Shown one piece after another: positions 35,865-43,464 of a stretch of DNA of 64,000 nt; the first letter of the stretch is position 1, and every line of letters starts with the position of its first letter. The stretch lies in the NCBI GenBank assembly GCA_948473115.1, contig CAOKWI010000009.1, positions 1 to 64,000 of the forward strand. Reading direction: 5' to 3'. The notes under the pieces are model-generated. The model had not been told where the DNA came from. It worked only from the letters and a program-made list of their open reading frames with translations, and searched no databases. This stretch comes from an uncultured Lachnospiraceae bacterium (GTDB taxonomy: Bacteria > Bacillota > Clostridia > Lachnospirales > Lachnospiraceae). The translations under genes and the position numbers were made by a program.

Positions 35865-37121
35865 ATGGATCAGATATTTGTAACAGAGTTGACAATACAA
35901 AAGGTCAGGCACTTAGAGAATATTACCATCCCCTTGTCGAAGGAGCATATAAAGCATCTGATTCTGACAGGAAAAAACGGAAGCGGTAAAACAAGTGTCG
36001 TGGAAGCGATGGCGGAATATTTACAAAATGCTTTTACAAATGAGTTTTTTGAAGCAAATAAAAAAAACTTGAGTAATGCAATAGAAAATAAAAATAATGC
36101 TGTCAAAAATGGAGCTGATGAAGCAGAAATTCTAAAATGGAATCATGATGTCTATGCTCTTGAAAATATAGTAATGCGAAATAGAAAAGGCTTAGATTTA
36201 TATCTTAATCATGATATGAGCAGTATTGTGTGGTTAAAAGAAAAGTATCACTATATTCTGGCTTATTATAGCGCAGATAGGGTATTTCAAACAATGCAGC
36301 CTCAGCATGTGGAAAAAGTGGAATTGAGAGATGATTACAAGCTGGAGGAATTTCCCCGAAATGAGTTTGTAAAATATCTATTAGACCTGAAAATGACAGA
36401 GGCATTAGCAAGAAATAATAACAAAACGGAAAAAGCGGACGAAATAGCAAAATGGTTCGAGAAGCTGGAAGAACTTCTGAAAAAAGTGTTTGAGGATGAA
36501 TCGGTGAAGATATTATTTGATGAGGATACGTTCCGGTTTCAGATCTCACAGCAGGGAAAAGAACTTTTTGATTTTAATACACTGTCCAGGGGGTATCAGG
36601 CAGTGTTGGATATCGTTCTGGACATTATTATGCGGATGGTGAGTCAGACAAAGCGTTCATTTGACTTTTTGCTTCCGGGGATTGTGTTGATAGATGAAAT
36701 AGACGCGCATCTCCACCTGGAACTACAGAAAAATATTATGCCTTTATTGACTACAATTTTTCCTAATATACAGTTTATTGTGACTTCGCACTCGCCTTTT
36801 GTTTTGAACAGTCTGGAGAATACGGTGATTTATGATCTGGAAAATAATGTATTAGTAGAAAGTGGATTGAATAATGTACCTTATGACGGTATTGTAGAAG
36901 GGTATTTCAGGGCAGACAAAATGTCTGATGCATTGAAGGAAAAGTTTGAGCGATATAAAAACCTTGTCAGCAAAGAAAAGCTTACAGATGATGAGATGGG
37001 TGAAATTGCAGAATTAGAATTGTATTTAGATGAAATACCAGACTATCTCGCATGGGATATTACAACCGAGTATCAAAGGATGAAACTGGAATTTATGAAT
37101 CGGGAGGACATAGATGGTTAA
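35865..37121 (+). CDS. ptuA: Septu-like PtuA ATPase
   Basis: A 418-residue SMC/RecF-like ATPase. Walker A is GKNGSGKT (36-43). An insert of charged helices (about 60-130) is followed by the ABC-like LSRGYQAVLDIVLDI signature region, Walker B GIVLIDEIDAHLH and IQFIVTSHSPFVL. Overlap of 8 nt with an HNH nuclease gene matches the Septu (PtuA-PtuB) defence architecture; the length is at the short end. CGGAGGG lies upstream. The region is clearly more AT-rich than its neighbours, suggesting horizontal acquisition. No reverse transcriptase is nearby, so a retron form is not indicated. Confidence 0.75.
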   Translation: MDQIFVTELTIQKVRHLENITIPLSKEHIKHLILTGKNGSGKTSVVEAMAEYLQNAFTNEFFEANKKNLSNAIENKNNAVKNGADEAEILKWNHDVYALENIVMRNRKGLDLYLNHDMSSIVWLKEKYHYILAYYSADRVFQTMQPQHVEKVELRDDYKLEEFPRNEFVKYLLDLKMTEALARNNNKTEKADEIAKWFEKLEELLKKVFEDESVKILFDEDTFRFQISQQGKELFDFNTLSRGYQAVLDIVLDIIMRMVSQTKRSFDFLLPGIVLIDEIDAHLHLELQKNIMPLLTTIFPNIQFIVTSHSPFVLNSLENTVIYDLENNVLVESGLNNVPYDGIVEGYFRADKMSDALKEKFERYKNLVSKEKLTDDEMGEIAELELYLDEIPDYLAWDITTEYQRMKLEFMNREDIDG

Positions 37122-37782
37122 AATAGAACGCTCTTTCCCAGCGCCTGAATCATTGGCAGAAGAAGCACGGAAGGTAAATGGAAGATATGATAAACAAGAT
37201 GTGATAGAGCAGCTAAAAGAAGACTTTCATAATAAATGTTATATATGTGAGTTGAAGGATTTACAGGATCCGAACGTAGAGCATCTATTTCCGCATAAAA
37301 ACGGGAAATATCCAGAGAGGAAGTTTGATTGGGAAAATCTTTTCTGGTCATGTGGGCACTGTAATGGAATAAAGAATAACAGCAAGTACGATGAGGGGAT
37401 ATTAGACTGTTGTAAGAGTGATCCCGAAAAAAGTATTTGTTTTCGGCTAAGAAATAGTGATGTAGTAATAGCTGTGTCTGATCCGGAGGATGATATACTT
37501 AGAAGGACAGCTTCTTTGATAACGGAAACGTTTTCACTGAAAAATACGGGTATGAGAATATATACCAGCGATGAAAGGGTAAAACAGCTTCAAAAGGAGA
37601 TGAATCTGCTGTATAAGCAGCTTGAAAAGATTCATAATGGTTCTGGTTCAAAAGTAACCATGAGAATGATCCGAAGCATGTTAAGACGGGAATCTGCGTT
37701 TGCTGCATTTAAAAGATGCTATGTGCGTGATCATGCCATGGAATATCCGGAACTACAGCAATATGTATCATTAGATGCATAA
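37114..37782 (+). CDS. ptuB: Septu-like PtuB HNH nuclease
   Basis: A 222-residue HNH endonuclease. Its treble-clef/HNH core is visible: C42 and C45 in KCYICE, VEHLFPHK with H57 and H61, FDWENLFWSCGHCNGIK with N75, C80 and C83. The C-terminal part is helical. It starts within the ATPase gene end (8-nt overlap), so the two are co-translated. In characterised Septu systems the ATPase complex gates this nuclease against phage. Confidence 0.78.
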   Translation: MVKIERSFPAPESLAEEARKVNGRYDKQDVIEQLKEDFHNKCYICELKDLQDPNVEHLFPHKNGKYPERKFDWENLFWSCGHCNGIKNNSKYDEGILDCCKSDPEKSICFRLRNSDVVIAVSDPEDDILRRTASLITETFSLKNTGMRIYTSDERVKQLQKEMNLLYKQLEKIHNGSGSKVTMRMIRSMLRRESAFAAFKRCYVRDHAMEYPELQQYVSLDA

Positions 37783-37790
37783 TGTACTGG

Positions 37791-37818
37791 AGGGAAACGC
37801 CTTTATCAGCGTTTCCCT
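37791..37818. repeat. AGGGAAACGC hairpin element, copy B
   Basis: AGGGAAACGC (37791-37800) pairs exactly with GCGTTTCCCT (37809-37818). It lies between the convergent Septu-like and sirtuin genes and could terminate both. Confidence 0.7.
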
Positions 37819-37878
37819 AACTCAATGCCTGCTTTTCCAGGAATATTCTTTGTCCACCCTCCTGTTGGACGCTTATTT

Positions 37879-38772
37879 CTATTTTTCGATAAATCGATGG
37901 AATACTTCCCCGATATCTCCATCTATGCATATGGATCTGTCTTTAACTTCCCTCGGACATCCCGCATTCCCATAATTGATGCAGGCATACACCGCCTTCG
38001 GGTTCTCAGCCGTCATCCGCCAGAAGGGGTATTTGATGATCCCGGGGGTGTTATTTCCAACGCCCAATTCCAGAAATAAGATTTTCTGTCCCTTATGGAG
38101 ACGTATAAAAGCCTGATACCTGTCTGCGGCTTTATGCCAGCCGCTGTCTTCAACAAAAGTACTGTCCGCCCGCAGGTTCATTGACATGGGCGCGCCGCAT
38201 ACGGGACAATGCGGGATTAACTCGGATGGGATACGCATATTTTCCTGTTCGGCGACCATTTTTCTGATCACGGTTTCATTGTCGTAAGTTTTGTCATGGC
38301 AGGGCTTCGAGCATTGCCATAAGCCATAATCGCCCTGTGTGTAAAATAACCTTTGTTTATCGAAACCTGCTTTCTGGAAACAGTGGTCTACATTGGTGGT
38401 CAGCACAAAATAGTCCTTATCCTGTACCAGCCTGAATAAATCGTCGTAAACACTTTTCGGAGCATTTTGATATCGGTTAATAAAAATGTAACGGCTCCAG
38501 TACGCCCAGTATTCCTCCAATGTCTCAAATGGATAGAAGCCGGCTGAATACATATCCCGAAAGCCATATTTTTCTATAAAATCCGGAAAATTATCTGTAA
38601 AGCGTTTTCCGGAATAAATGAATCCGGCAGAAGCAGACAGGCCTGCCCCTGCCCCGATCACAATAGTGTCGGCGCTTTCCATTTCCCGTTTCAATTTCTC
38701 GACGGATCGCCCTGTCTCTGTATCATGGCAATTACTGCCGGCTGATTTCGCAGCTGCTGTCTTTGTGTACAT
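37879..38772 (-). CDS. Sir2-family protein, SirTM-like
   Basis: A 297-residue sirtuin. The NAD-binding motif is GAGAGLSASAGF, followed by LTTNVDHCFQKAGF and a Zn site CSKPC...CPVC. Where classical sirtuins have catalytic His-Gly, this one reads YTQGDYG, with Gln at the His position, as described for class M (macrodomain-linked, ADP-ribosylating) sirtuins. No macrodomain, GcvH-L or lipoate-ligase gene is adjacent. GGAGG lies 9 nt before the start. It may be an ADP-ribosyltransferase rather than a deacetylase. Confidence 0.75.
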   Translation of the reverse strand: MYTKTAAAKSAGSNCHDTETGRSVEKLKREMESADTIVIGAGAGLSASAGFIYSGKRFTDNFPDFIEKYGFRDMYSAGFYPFETLEEYWAYWSRYIFINRYQNAPKSVYDDLFRLVQDKDYFVLTTNVDHCFQKAGFDKQRLFYTQGDYGLWQCSKPCHDKTYDNETVIRKMVAEQENMRIPSELIPHCPVCGAPMSMNLRADSTFVEDSGWHKAADRYQAFIRLHKGQKILFLELGVGNNTPGIIKYPFWRMTAENPKAVYACINYGNAGCPREVKDRSICIDGDIGEVFHRFIEK

Positions 38773-38870
38773 TGAAAACTACCTCCATGGGGCATATTTT
38801 CTGTTAGAAGTCCCCCTGCCTGCATAGGGCAGAGGGAATCAATATTTGACTGAGGGTCTTTGGGACCGGC

Positions 38871-39500
38871 TTATTCTGCCACGACAGAAACTCTCTGCTG
38901 GATATGGTTTCCGTTGAATGCTTCATCGACCATGGCAATCGCATAGTCGGCATAGCTGATTACGCTTTCTCCCCTGGAGTTCAGAATCAGTTCCTCGCCG
39001 CCTAAGATGTATTTTCCGGTTCTTGCCCCGTCTGCCTGGAAATCTCCGGCAGGGCTGACATAGGTCCATTTGACATCGGTTCTGGTGCGGAGCTCATCAA
39101 GCGCCTTCCCCATGTGAGAGGCAAGGGGCTTGAAAATATCCGGGAAGTCTGCCCCGTCCATGACCTGTACGGTATGCTCCGGATTCACATACAGAGTGCC
39201 TGCGCCGCCAACGACAAGAAGCCTTGTTTCCCTGCCGCTTACAAGGTCGCAGAGATGTTTCAGGGAGGTGCCATGCTGCGGCAGGGTCTCCGGCGTCCAC
39301 GCTCCGAAAGCGTCGATCACGACATCAAAGCCCTCCAGATCGGCAGTGTTCAGATCAAACAGGTCCTTCTGAATGACGTTTGCTGCCGCCGACCGGTTCT
39401 CACCGTGCACGACAGCGGTAACGTCTGCCCCTCTTGCAATAGCTTCCTCAACAATCAGTTTTCCCTCTTTGCCATTTGCACAAATAACTGCAATTTTCAT
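38871..39500 (-). CDS. NAD(P)H-binding SDR-like oxidoreductase
   Basis: A 209-residue atypical short-chain dehydrogenase (NAD(P)H-binding, YwnB-like). The Rossmann start is KIAVICANGKEGKLIVEEAI, with later LLVVGGAGTLYV and the conserved WTYVSPAGDF. AGGAGG precedes the start. It is divergent from an HxlR regulator, a frequent pairing in which HxlR controls the oxidoreductase in response to redox or electrophile stress. Confidence 0.8.
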   Translation of the reverse strand: MKIAVICANGKEGKLIVEEAIARGADVTAVVHGENRSAAANVIQKDLFDLNTADLEGFDVVIDAFGAWTPETLPQHGTSLKHLCDLVSGRETRLLVVGGAGTLYVNPEHTVQVMDGADFPDIFKPLASHMGKALDELRTRTDVKWTYVSPAGDFQADGARTGKYILGGEELILNSRGESVISYADYAIAMVDEAFNGNHIQQRVSVVAE

Positions 39501-39652
39501 TATTTGTCCTCCTAAATTTGGTTTTCTTTTTGCGGCTTGTTTTTTCCCGCCTGTAAGATTATACTATAGCCGTAAAGAAGAAACGTAAAGTAAGCACTTT
39601 ATTGTGCCATAGTAACCAAAAGGAAACTAATGTGAAGAAATGGGGGCTTTTT
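39501..39652. promoter_or_regulatory. Divergent control region, SDR / HxlR
   Basis: This 152-bp region separates divergent genes. It contains AAAGT-aagc-ACTTT at 39587-39600, a short dyad that might be the HxlR operator. Individual promoter boxes are not clear. Confidence 0.35.
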
Positions 39653-39973
39653 ATGGAAAAAAATTTACCAGCCTGCCCGGTGGAAACTACATTAATGCTG
39701 ATCAGTGACCGCTGGAAAGTACTGATTATCCGTGACTTACTAGAAGGGACGAAGCGGTTCGGGGAATTAAAAAAATCCATCGGAAGTGTATCGCAAAAGG
39801 TGTTGACGGCGAATCTGCGTTCCATGGAGGAGAGCGGGCTGCTCACCCGGAAAGTATATCCGGAAGTACCGCCACGTGTAGAATACACCTTGACAGAAAC
39901 AGGATATAGCCTGAAACCGATTCTGGACGCGATGGTGGCGTGGGGGACGGAATACAAACAGAAACAAGGATGA
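39653..39973 (+). CDS. HxlR-family transcriptional regulator
   Basis: A 106-residue HxlR winged-helix protein. The pattern is CPVETTLMLISDRWKVLIIR, then DLLEGTKRFGELKKSIGSVS and YTLTETGYSL. A conserved redox-sensitive Cys is near position 8. GGGGG lies upstream of the chosen start; a longer frame begins at 39602 but overlaps the promoter region. It probably regulates the divergent oxidoreductase. Confidence 0.85.
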   Translation: MEKNLPACPVETTLMLISDRWKVLIIRDLLEGTKRFGELKKSIGSVSQKVLTANLRSMEESGLLTRKVYPEVPPRVEYTLTETGYSLKPILDAMVAWGTEYKQKQG

Positions 39974-40033
39974 TATTCCTGCCGGGTATAAGCTGCTGCG
40001 ACGGCTGTAAGCCGAAACGGGAGGGAGGGTTTT

Positions 40034-40555
40034 ATGGGAACGGGAATTATGGTGTGCGGCTTGAATGGCGCCGGGAAGAGCACGTTGGGGAGAGCCCTCG
40101 CGGAGAAACTGCATTTTCATTTTATTGATAATGAAGATCTGTATTTTCCCAAGACAGATCCCAATAATATTTTTGCTGATCCACGCACCCGTAAGGAGGT
40201 GGAAGAACTTCTTTTTCATGAAATTAATGTTCATGAAAATTTCGTGTTTGCCTCTGTAAAGGGCGATTATGGGGAAATGATCTATCCTTGTTTTCGGTAT
40301 GCCGTATTGGTGGAGGTTCCGAAAAATATTCGGATGGAGCGGGTCAGGAATCGTTCTTTTCAAAGGTTTGGTGACAGAATGCTGTCCGGCGGGGATCTGT
40401 ATGAACAGGAGGAACGTTTTTTCGCAATGGTTGAATCCAGGGCGGAGAATATGATTGAGGAGTGGGTAAGGGCGCTAAGCTGTCCAGTGATCAGGGTAGA
40501 TGGAACAAGGCCCATTGAAGACAATGTGAAGCTTATCACAGGGCAGATGCGGTAA
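40034..40555 (+). CDS. P-loop nucleotide kinase-like protein
   Basis: A 173-residue P-loop kinase. Walker A is GLNGAGKST near the N-terminus, with a FIDNEDLYFP segment like the substrate loop of shikimate/adenylate kinase-type enzymes. An Arg-rich lid-like segment MERVRNRSFQRFGDRM follows. GGGAGGG precedes the start. The substrate is not predictable. It stands alone after the HxlR gene. Confidence 0.75.
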   Translation: MGTGIMVCGLNGAGKSTLGRALAEKLHFHFIDNEDLYFPKTDPNNIFADPRTRKEVEELLFHEINVHENFVFASVKGDYGEMIYPCFRYAVLVEVPKNIRMERVRNRSFQRFGDRMLSGGDLYEQEERFFAMVESRAENMIEEWVRALSCPVIRVDGTRPIEDNVKLITGQMR

Positions 40556-40608
40556 AACAGGTTGATAAGTTGAGACCGGATATTTTATCGAATATCAATA
40601 AAAATATA

Positions 40609-40637
40609 TTGACATTCGATTTCCTGCGTGTTATATT
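40609..40637 (+). promoter_or_regulatory. Promoter of the DUF6688-like gene
   Basis: TTGACA (40609-40614), exactly 17 nt, TATATT (40632-40637). A small dyad AAGTTT...AAACTT follows in the leader. Confidence 0.65.
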
Positions 40638-40717
40638 GTCGGTACGAAGTCATAGGTAAAGTTTGGAAGTAAACTTCCATGCAATATTTGTACCGGAAAG
40701 CTGGAAAGGAAAGAAGA

Positions 40718-42025
40718 ATGATCAAATTTTTTAAGAGATTCCCTCTGATATCATCCATAATACTGTCGGCTGTCATCGGAATAGGTCTAACGCTTATACA
40801 GGGGATGGATTCCATTGTAAAGGAGATGACGAGATACGGTTGGCAGAACGGGCTCGAGGAACTGGTCAGGAACATTAATGTGGGAGTGTTCATAGGCGGA
40901 GCATTCACGGTACTTCCGTTTACCTTTACGGCAACAGAGATTTTCCTGCTGGTAAAGGGGTGGAAGAACCAGGGGATTCATAAGAAGGGGATCCGCTTTG
41001 ACCTGGTGGGCATTGTGCTTGGGATGTTTTACTGCCTTATCTATCTGAGTATTTTTGATGATGTTGTATTTGACAGCGATTGGACCGATCAGCTGGTAAA
41101 TTCTCAGACGCATACACCGATCAATGTCCAGTCTGTGGTTACGGTGGCGGTGATTGCGCTGGCGGCTGTGACCGGGTATATGGCGGTGAATCTGATCCCC
41201 CTTAAAAAAGTGCCTCCATTGGCGCTGGTATTGGGTATGGCGGCCATGTATCTTGGCGTCATTGAGTGTGTGATCTGTGGGATACAGGTTTTTCGGGGGC
41301 GGACCTATGATTTCTATCTGCTGCTGTATCCTTTTAACTGTGCGCTGCTGACAGCCAGGACTGTGGGACATAAGATGTGGGAATGGGACAGGATGATGGA
41401 GGAGGATGAGACCCGGAGAGAACAATATTCCGAAGGGAAAGGATTCATTCAAGGGTGTAACCGTTTTCTGGTAAGCTCCCGGCGCTGGCCGCTGGCAGCA
41501 TTCCTGTTGATGTGGCCCCTGCTGGGGGTTATGACCGGAATATTGCTTTTGTTTGGCCAGAGGCCGGATGCGGTGATCAGGGCGTTTACGGAGACAAGCG
41601 ACTGGAATCTGTCCCAGAGAGTCGCGCCCCAAAATGTGCTCTATGACGAGCATTATCTCTGTACCGTGGCAGCAGGAGGCCATGAAAAAATTGTGAAACC
41701 CCAGAGGCTGGGGGTGCGGCATGGGCATCAGGTCATTGTGAACAGGCAGCTCTGTGTGGCCAACGCCTTTGAACAGATCCTGGAAGAATGCACACCCCGC
41801 TTCCACAGAGCCCTGCGCGGCTTTTATGACACCTGCGGGTTTCCGGTGGCAAGGCTGATCCATTCCCAATATGCCGCCGATCTGATCTACTTGCTGATGA
41901 AGCCTCTGGAGTGGATCTTTCTGGCAGTGTTGTATCTGGCGGAGACAAATCCGGAAAACAGGATAGCCATTCAGTATACAGGAAAGAGTCTGGAGGATTT
42001 CCGGCAGGGAACTGTGTATCATTGA
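40718..42025 (+). CDS. DUF6688-like membrane protein
   Basis: A 435-residue membrane protein with about seven hydrophobic segments in the first 290 residues and a cytoplasmic C-terminal domain. The latter contains YLCTVAAGGHEKIVKPQRLG and VNRQLCVANAFEQILEE, which I associate with the DUF6688 family. No function is known. AAAGGAAAG lies 5-6 nt upstream of the start. It is transcribed alone and is followed by a 63-bp palindromic element. Confidence 0.65.
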   Translation: MIKFFKRFPLISSIILSAVIGIGLTLIQGMDSIVKEMTRYGWQNGLEELVRNINVGVFIGGAFTVLPFTFTATEIFLLVKGWKNQGIHKKGIRFDLVGIVLGMFYCLIYLSIFDDVVFDSDWTDQLVNSQTHTPINVQSVVTVAVIALAAVTGYMAVNLIPLKKVPPLALVLGMAAMYLGVIECVICGIQVFRGRTYDFYLLLYPFNCALLTARTVGHKMWEWDRMMEEDETRREQYSEGKGFIQGCNRFLVSSRRWPLAAFLLMWPLLGVMTGILLLFGQRPDAVIRAFTETSDWNLSQRVAPQNVLYDEHYLCTVAAGGHEKIVKPQRLGVRHGHQVIVNRQLCVANAFEQILEECTPRFHRALRGFYDTCGFPVARLIHSQYAADLIYLLMKPLEWIFLAVLYLAETNPENRIAIQYTGKSLEDFRQGTVYH

Positions 42026-42052
42026 TTCCCGCAGGCGAGCATTGCTTGCTAT

Positions 42053-42115
42053 ACTGCATAACGCTGAACGTTGCCTAATGTAATCATGCGATTGAACCAG
42101 TCAGCGTTATGCAGT
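42053..42115. repeat. 63-bp element with perfect 15-bp inverted ends
   Basis: ACTGCATAACGCTGA (42053-42067) is the exact reverse complement of TCAGCGTTATGCAGT (42101-42115), with a 33-nt centre. It may be a MITE-like repeat or terminator without T-run. Confidence 0.65.
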
Positions 42116-42154
42116 CTGGTTTCGCGGCAAGTGAAATCTTTAGCAGTATAAATA

Positions 42155-42235
42155 AACATTGTTTATTGGACACATGTTGCCCATTGAGCAAACATTGCCC
42201 GTTGGGCAGACATTGTCTGTTGGACAATGGGGAAA
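42155..42235 (+). repeat. Four ~21-bp repeats before the DUF2975 gene
   Basis: Related units around ACATTGCCCGTTGGGCA recur about every 21 bp, each with an internal inverted repeat. The frame stays open through them (HCLLD, CCPLS, HCPLG, HCLLD), but the better start codon lies downstream at 42268. Confidence 0.6.
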
Positions 42236-42267
42236 ACAGCCAGCCAGCAAGGAGGGATTTTGAGGAA

Positions 42268-42735
42268 ATGAAGCAAATGGAAACAGGCGTAAAGCAGGCT
42301 TGGATAAAGGGAACAAAATATCTCCTGGACTTTATGTTCTGCGGGGGGATCCTGGTGACGGTCTCCCTGCCCTGGAGCATTAAATGGGCGGGAAGCCAGC
42401 TGCCATATCTCATCCAACATTATGAGGAGTCGGTCATCATCTATTTTGTCCTTGGGATTGCGGCGGAGAAGCTGCTCTGGGAACTGCGAAAGATTTTTAG
42501 GACAGTGCTGGCGGGCAATTGCTTTGTCCGGGAGAATGTGACCAGCCTGCAGAAAATGGCAAATTGGAGTTTCTTTATCGCACTGATGTCAGTGGTCAGA
42601 AGTATTGTGTATATGACAATTGCCATGTGTGTGATCGTCTTTGTGTTCATGGTGGCCGGACTGTTCAGCAAGGTCTTAAGCTTTGTGTTTGACCAGGCGG
42701 TGGCGTACAAGGAAGAAACGGATTGGACAATATAG
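42268..42735 (+). CDS. DUF2975 membrane protein
   Basis: A 155-residue membrane protein with four helices (for example FMFCGGILVTVSLPWSI, SVIIYFVLGIAAEKL, FFIALMSVVRSIVYMTIAMC) and the NCFVRENVTSLQKMA loop typical of DUF2975. It is followed by a YozG-like HTH gene, the usual pairing for this family. AAGGAGGG lies about 11 nt upstream of the start. Role unknown; such pairs may form a simple membrane-linked regulator module. Confidence 0.8.
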   Translation: MKQMETGVKQAWIKGTKYLLDFMFCGGILVTVSLPWSIKWAGSQLPYLIQHYEESVIIYFVLGIAAEKLLWELRKIFRTVLAGNCFVRENVTSLQKMANWSFFIALMSVVRSIVYMTIAMCVIVFVFMVAGLFSKVLSFVFDQAVAYKEETDWTI

Positions 42736-42791
42736 GGGGGACTTAAAATGTTGACTGATATGTGTGCCAAGGCATATAAAGGGGTATTGTT

Positions 42792-43034
42792 ATGGGAATC
42801 ATTGTGAATCTGGATGTGATGATGGCGAAGCGCAAGAAAGGGCTGACAGAACTTGCGAATGAGGTGGATCTTACCCTTGCCAATCTCTCCATCCTGAAAA
42901 ATAATAAGGCAAAAGCAATCCGTTTTACCACACTGGAGGCCGTATGTAAGGCTCTGAACTGTCAGCCCGGAGATATTCTGGAGTATGTGGAGGACGAGGA
43001 AGAACCAGAAGGGCAAGGAGAAGGTGGGGAATGA
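42792..43034 (+). CDS. YozG-like HTH (Cro/CI) regulator
   Basis: An 80-residue Cro/CI-type helix-turn-helix protein (IVNLDVMMAKRKKGLTELAN; FTTLEAVCKALNCQPGDILE). The C-terminal tail is acidic. AAAGGGG lies 7 nt upstream. It follows the DUF2975 gene by 56 nt and is coupled to the next lipoprotein gene (start 5 nt after its stop). Confidence 0.88.
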   Translation: MGIIVNLDVMMAKRKKGLTELANEVDLTLANLSILKNNKAKAIRFTTLEAVCKALNCQPGDILEYVEDEEEPEGQGEGGE

Positions 43035-43038
43035 CAGT

Positions 43039-43383
43039 ATGGGAAAGCGTTTCAGATGGATCATGGTTCTATGCTGTCTGGCGTTGCTGTCTGCCTGCGG
43101 GGAACAACAGGAATTGGCGGATATGAAATCTCTCATTATCGATGATAAAAGGGCAATGATATGGGAAGAAAGGGTATATATTCCGTTTTGTGTGGTATCC
43201 AAAAGTGACTGTGGCGCATTGATCGGCTATGTGGATGGAGATACAGATGACAGGATCAGTGAATTTAAGGGGTTTCTGCCGGAAGAATGGGTGGTAGGCT
43301 GGATGCCCATGGATGGCGGTGCAATACTGATGAAAGAGGAAAATGTGGTTGACATTCCGGACGGGTTGGTTCAGGAATATTAG
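43039..43383 (+). CDS. Small lipoprotein
   Basis: A 114-residue protein with a lipoprotein signal peptide (WIMVLCCLALLSACGEQQ; lipobox LSAC). The mature part is about 95 residues and contains FLPEEWVVGWMPMDGG. No family is recognised. It follows the HTH gene by 4 nt and precedes the DUF4173 gene; the three probably belong to one transcript. Confidence 0.7.
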   Translation: MGKRFRWIMVLCCLALLSACGEQQELADMKSLIIDDKRAMIWEERVYIPFCVVSKSDCGALIGYVDGDTDDRISEFKGFLPEEWVVGWMPMDGGAILMKEENVVDIPDGLVQEY

Positions 43384-43464
43384 TGCGAAGAGAATTTGGG
43401 ATTCCGTAAAGCAGAGTCACGGAAAATAGTGTGAATACAAAAAGAAAAGAAGAGGAGAATGACG

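Noticed and set aside
40787..42022. Long minus-strand open frame (411 codons)
   Set aside because: Antisense shadow of the DUF6688-like membrane gene.
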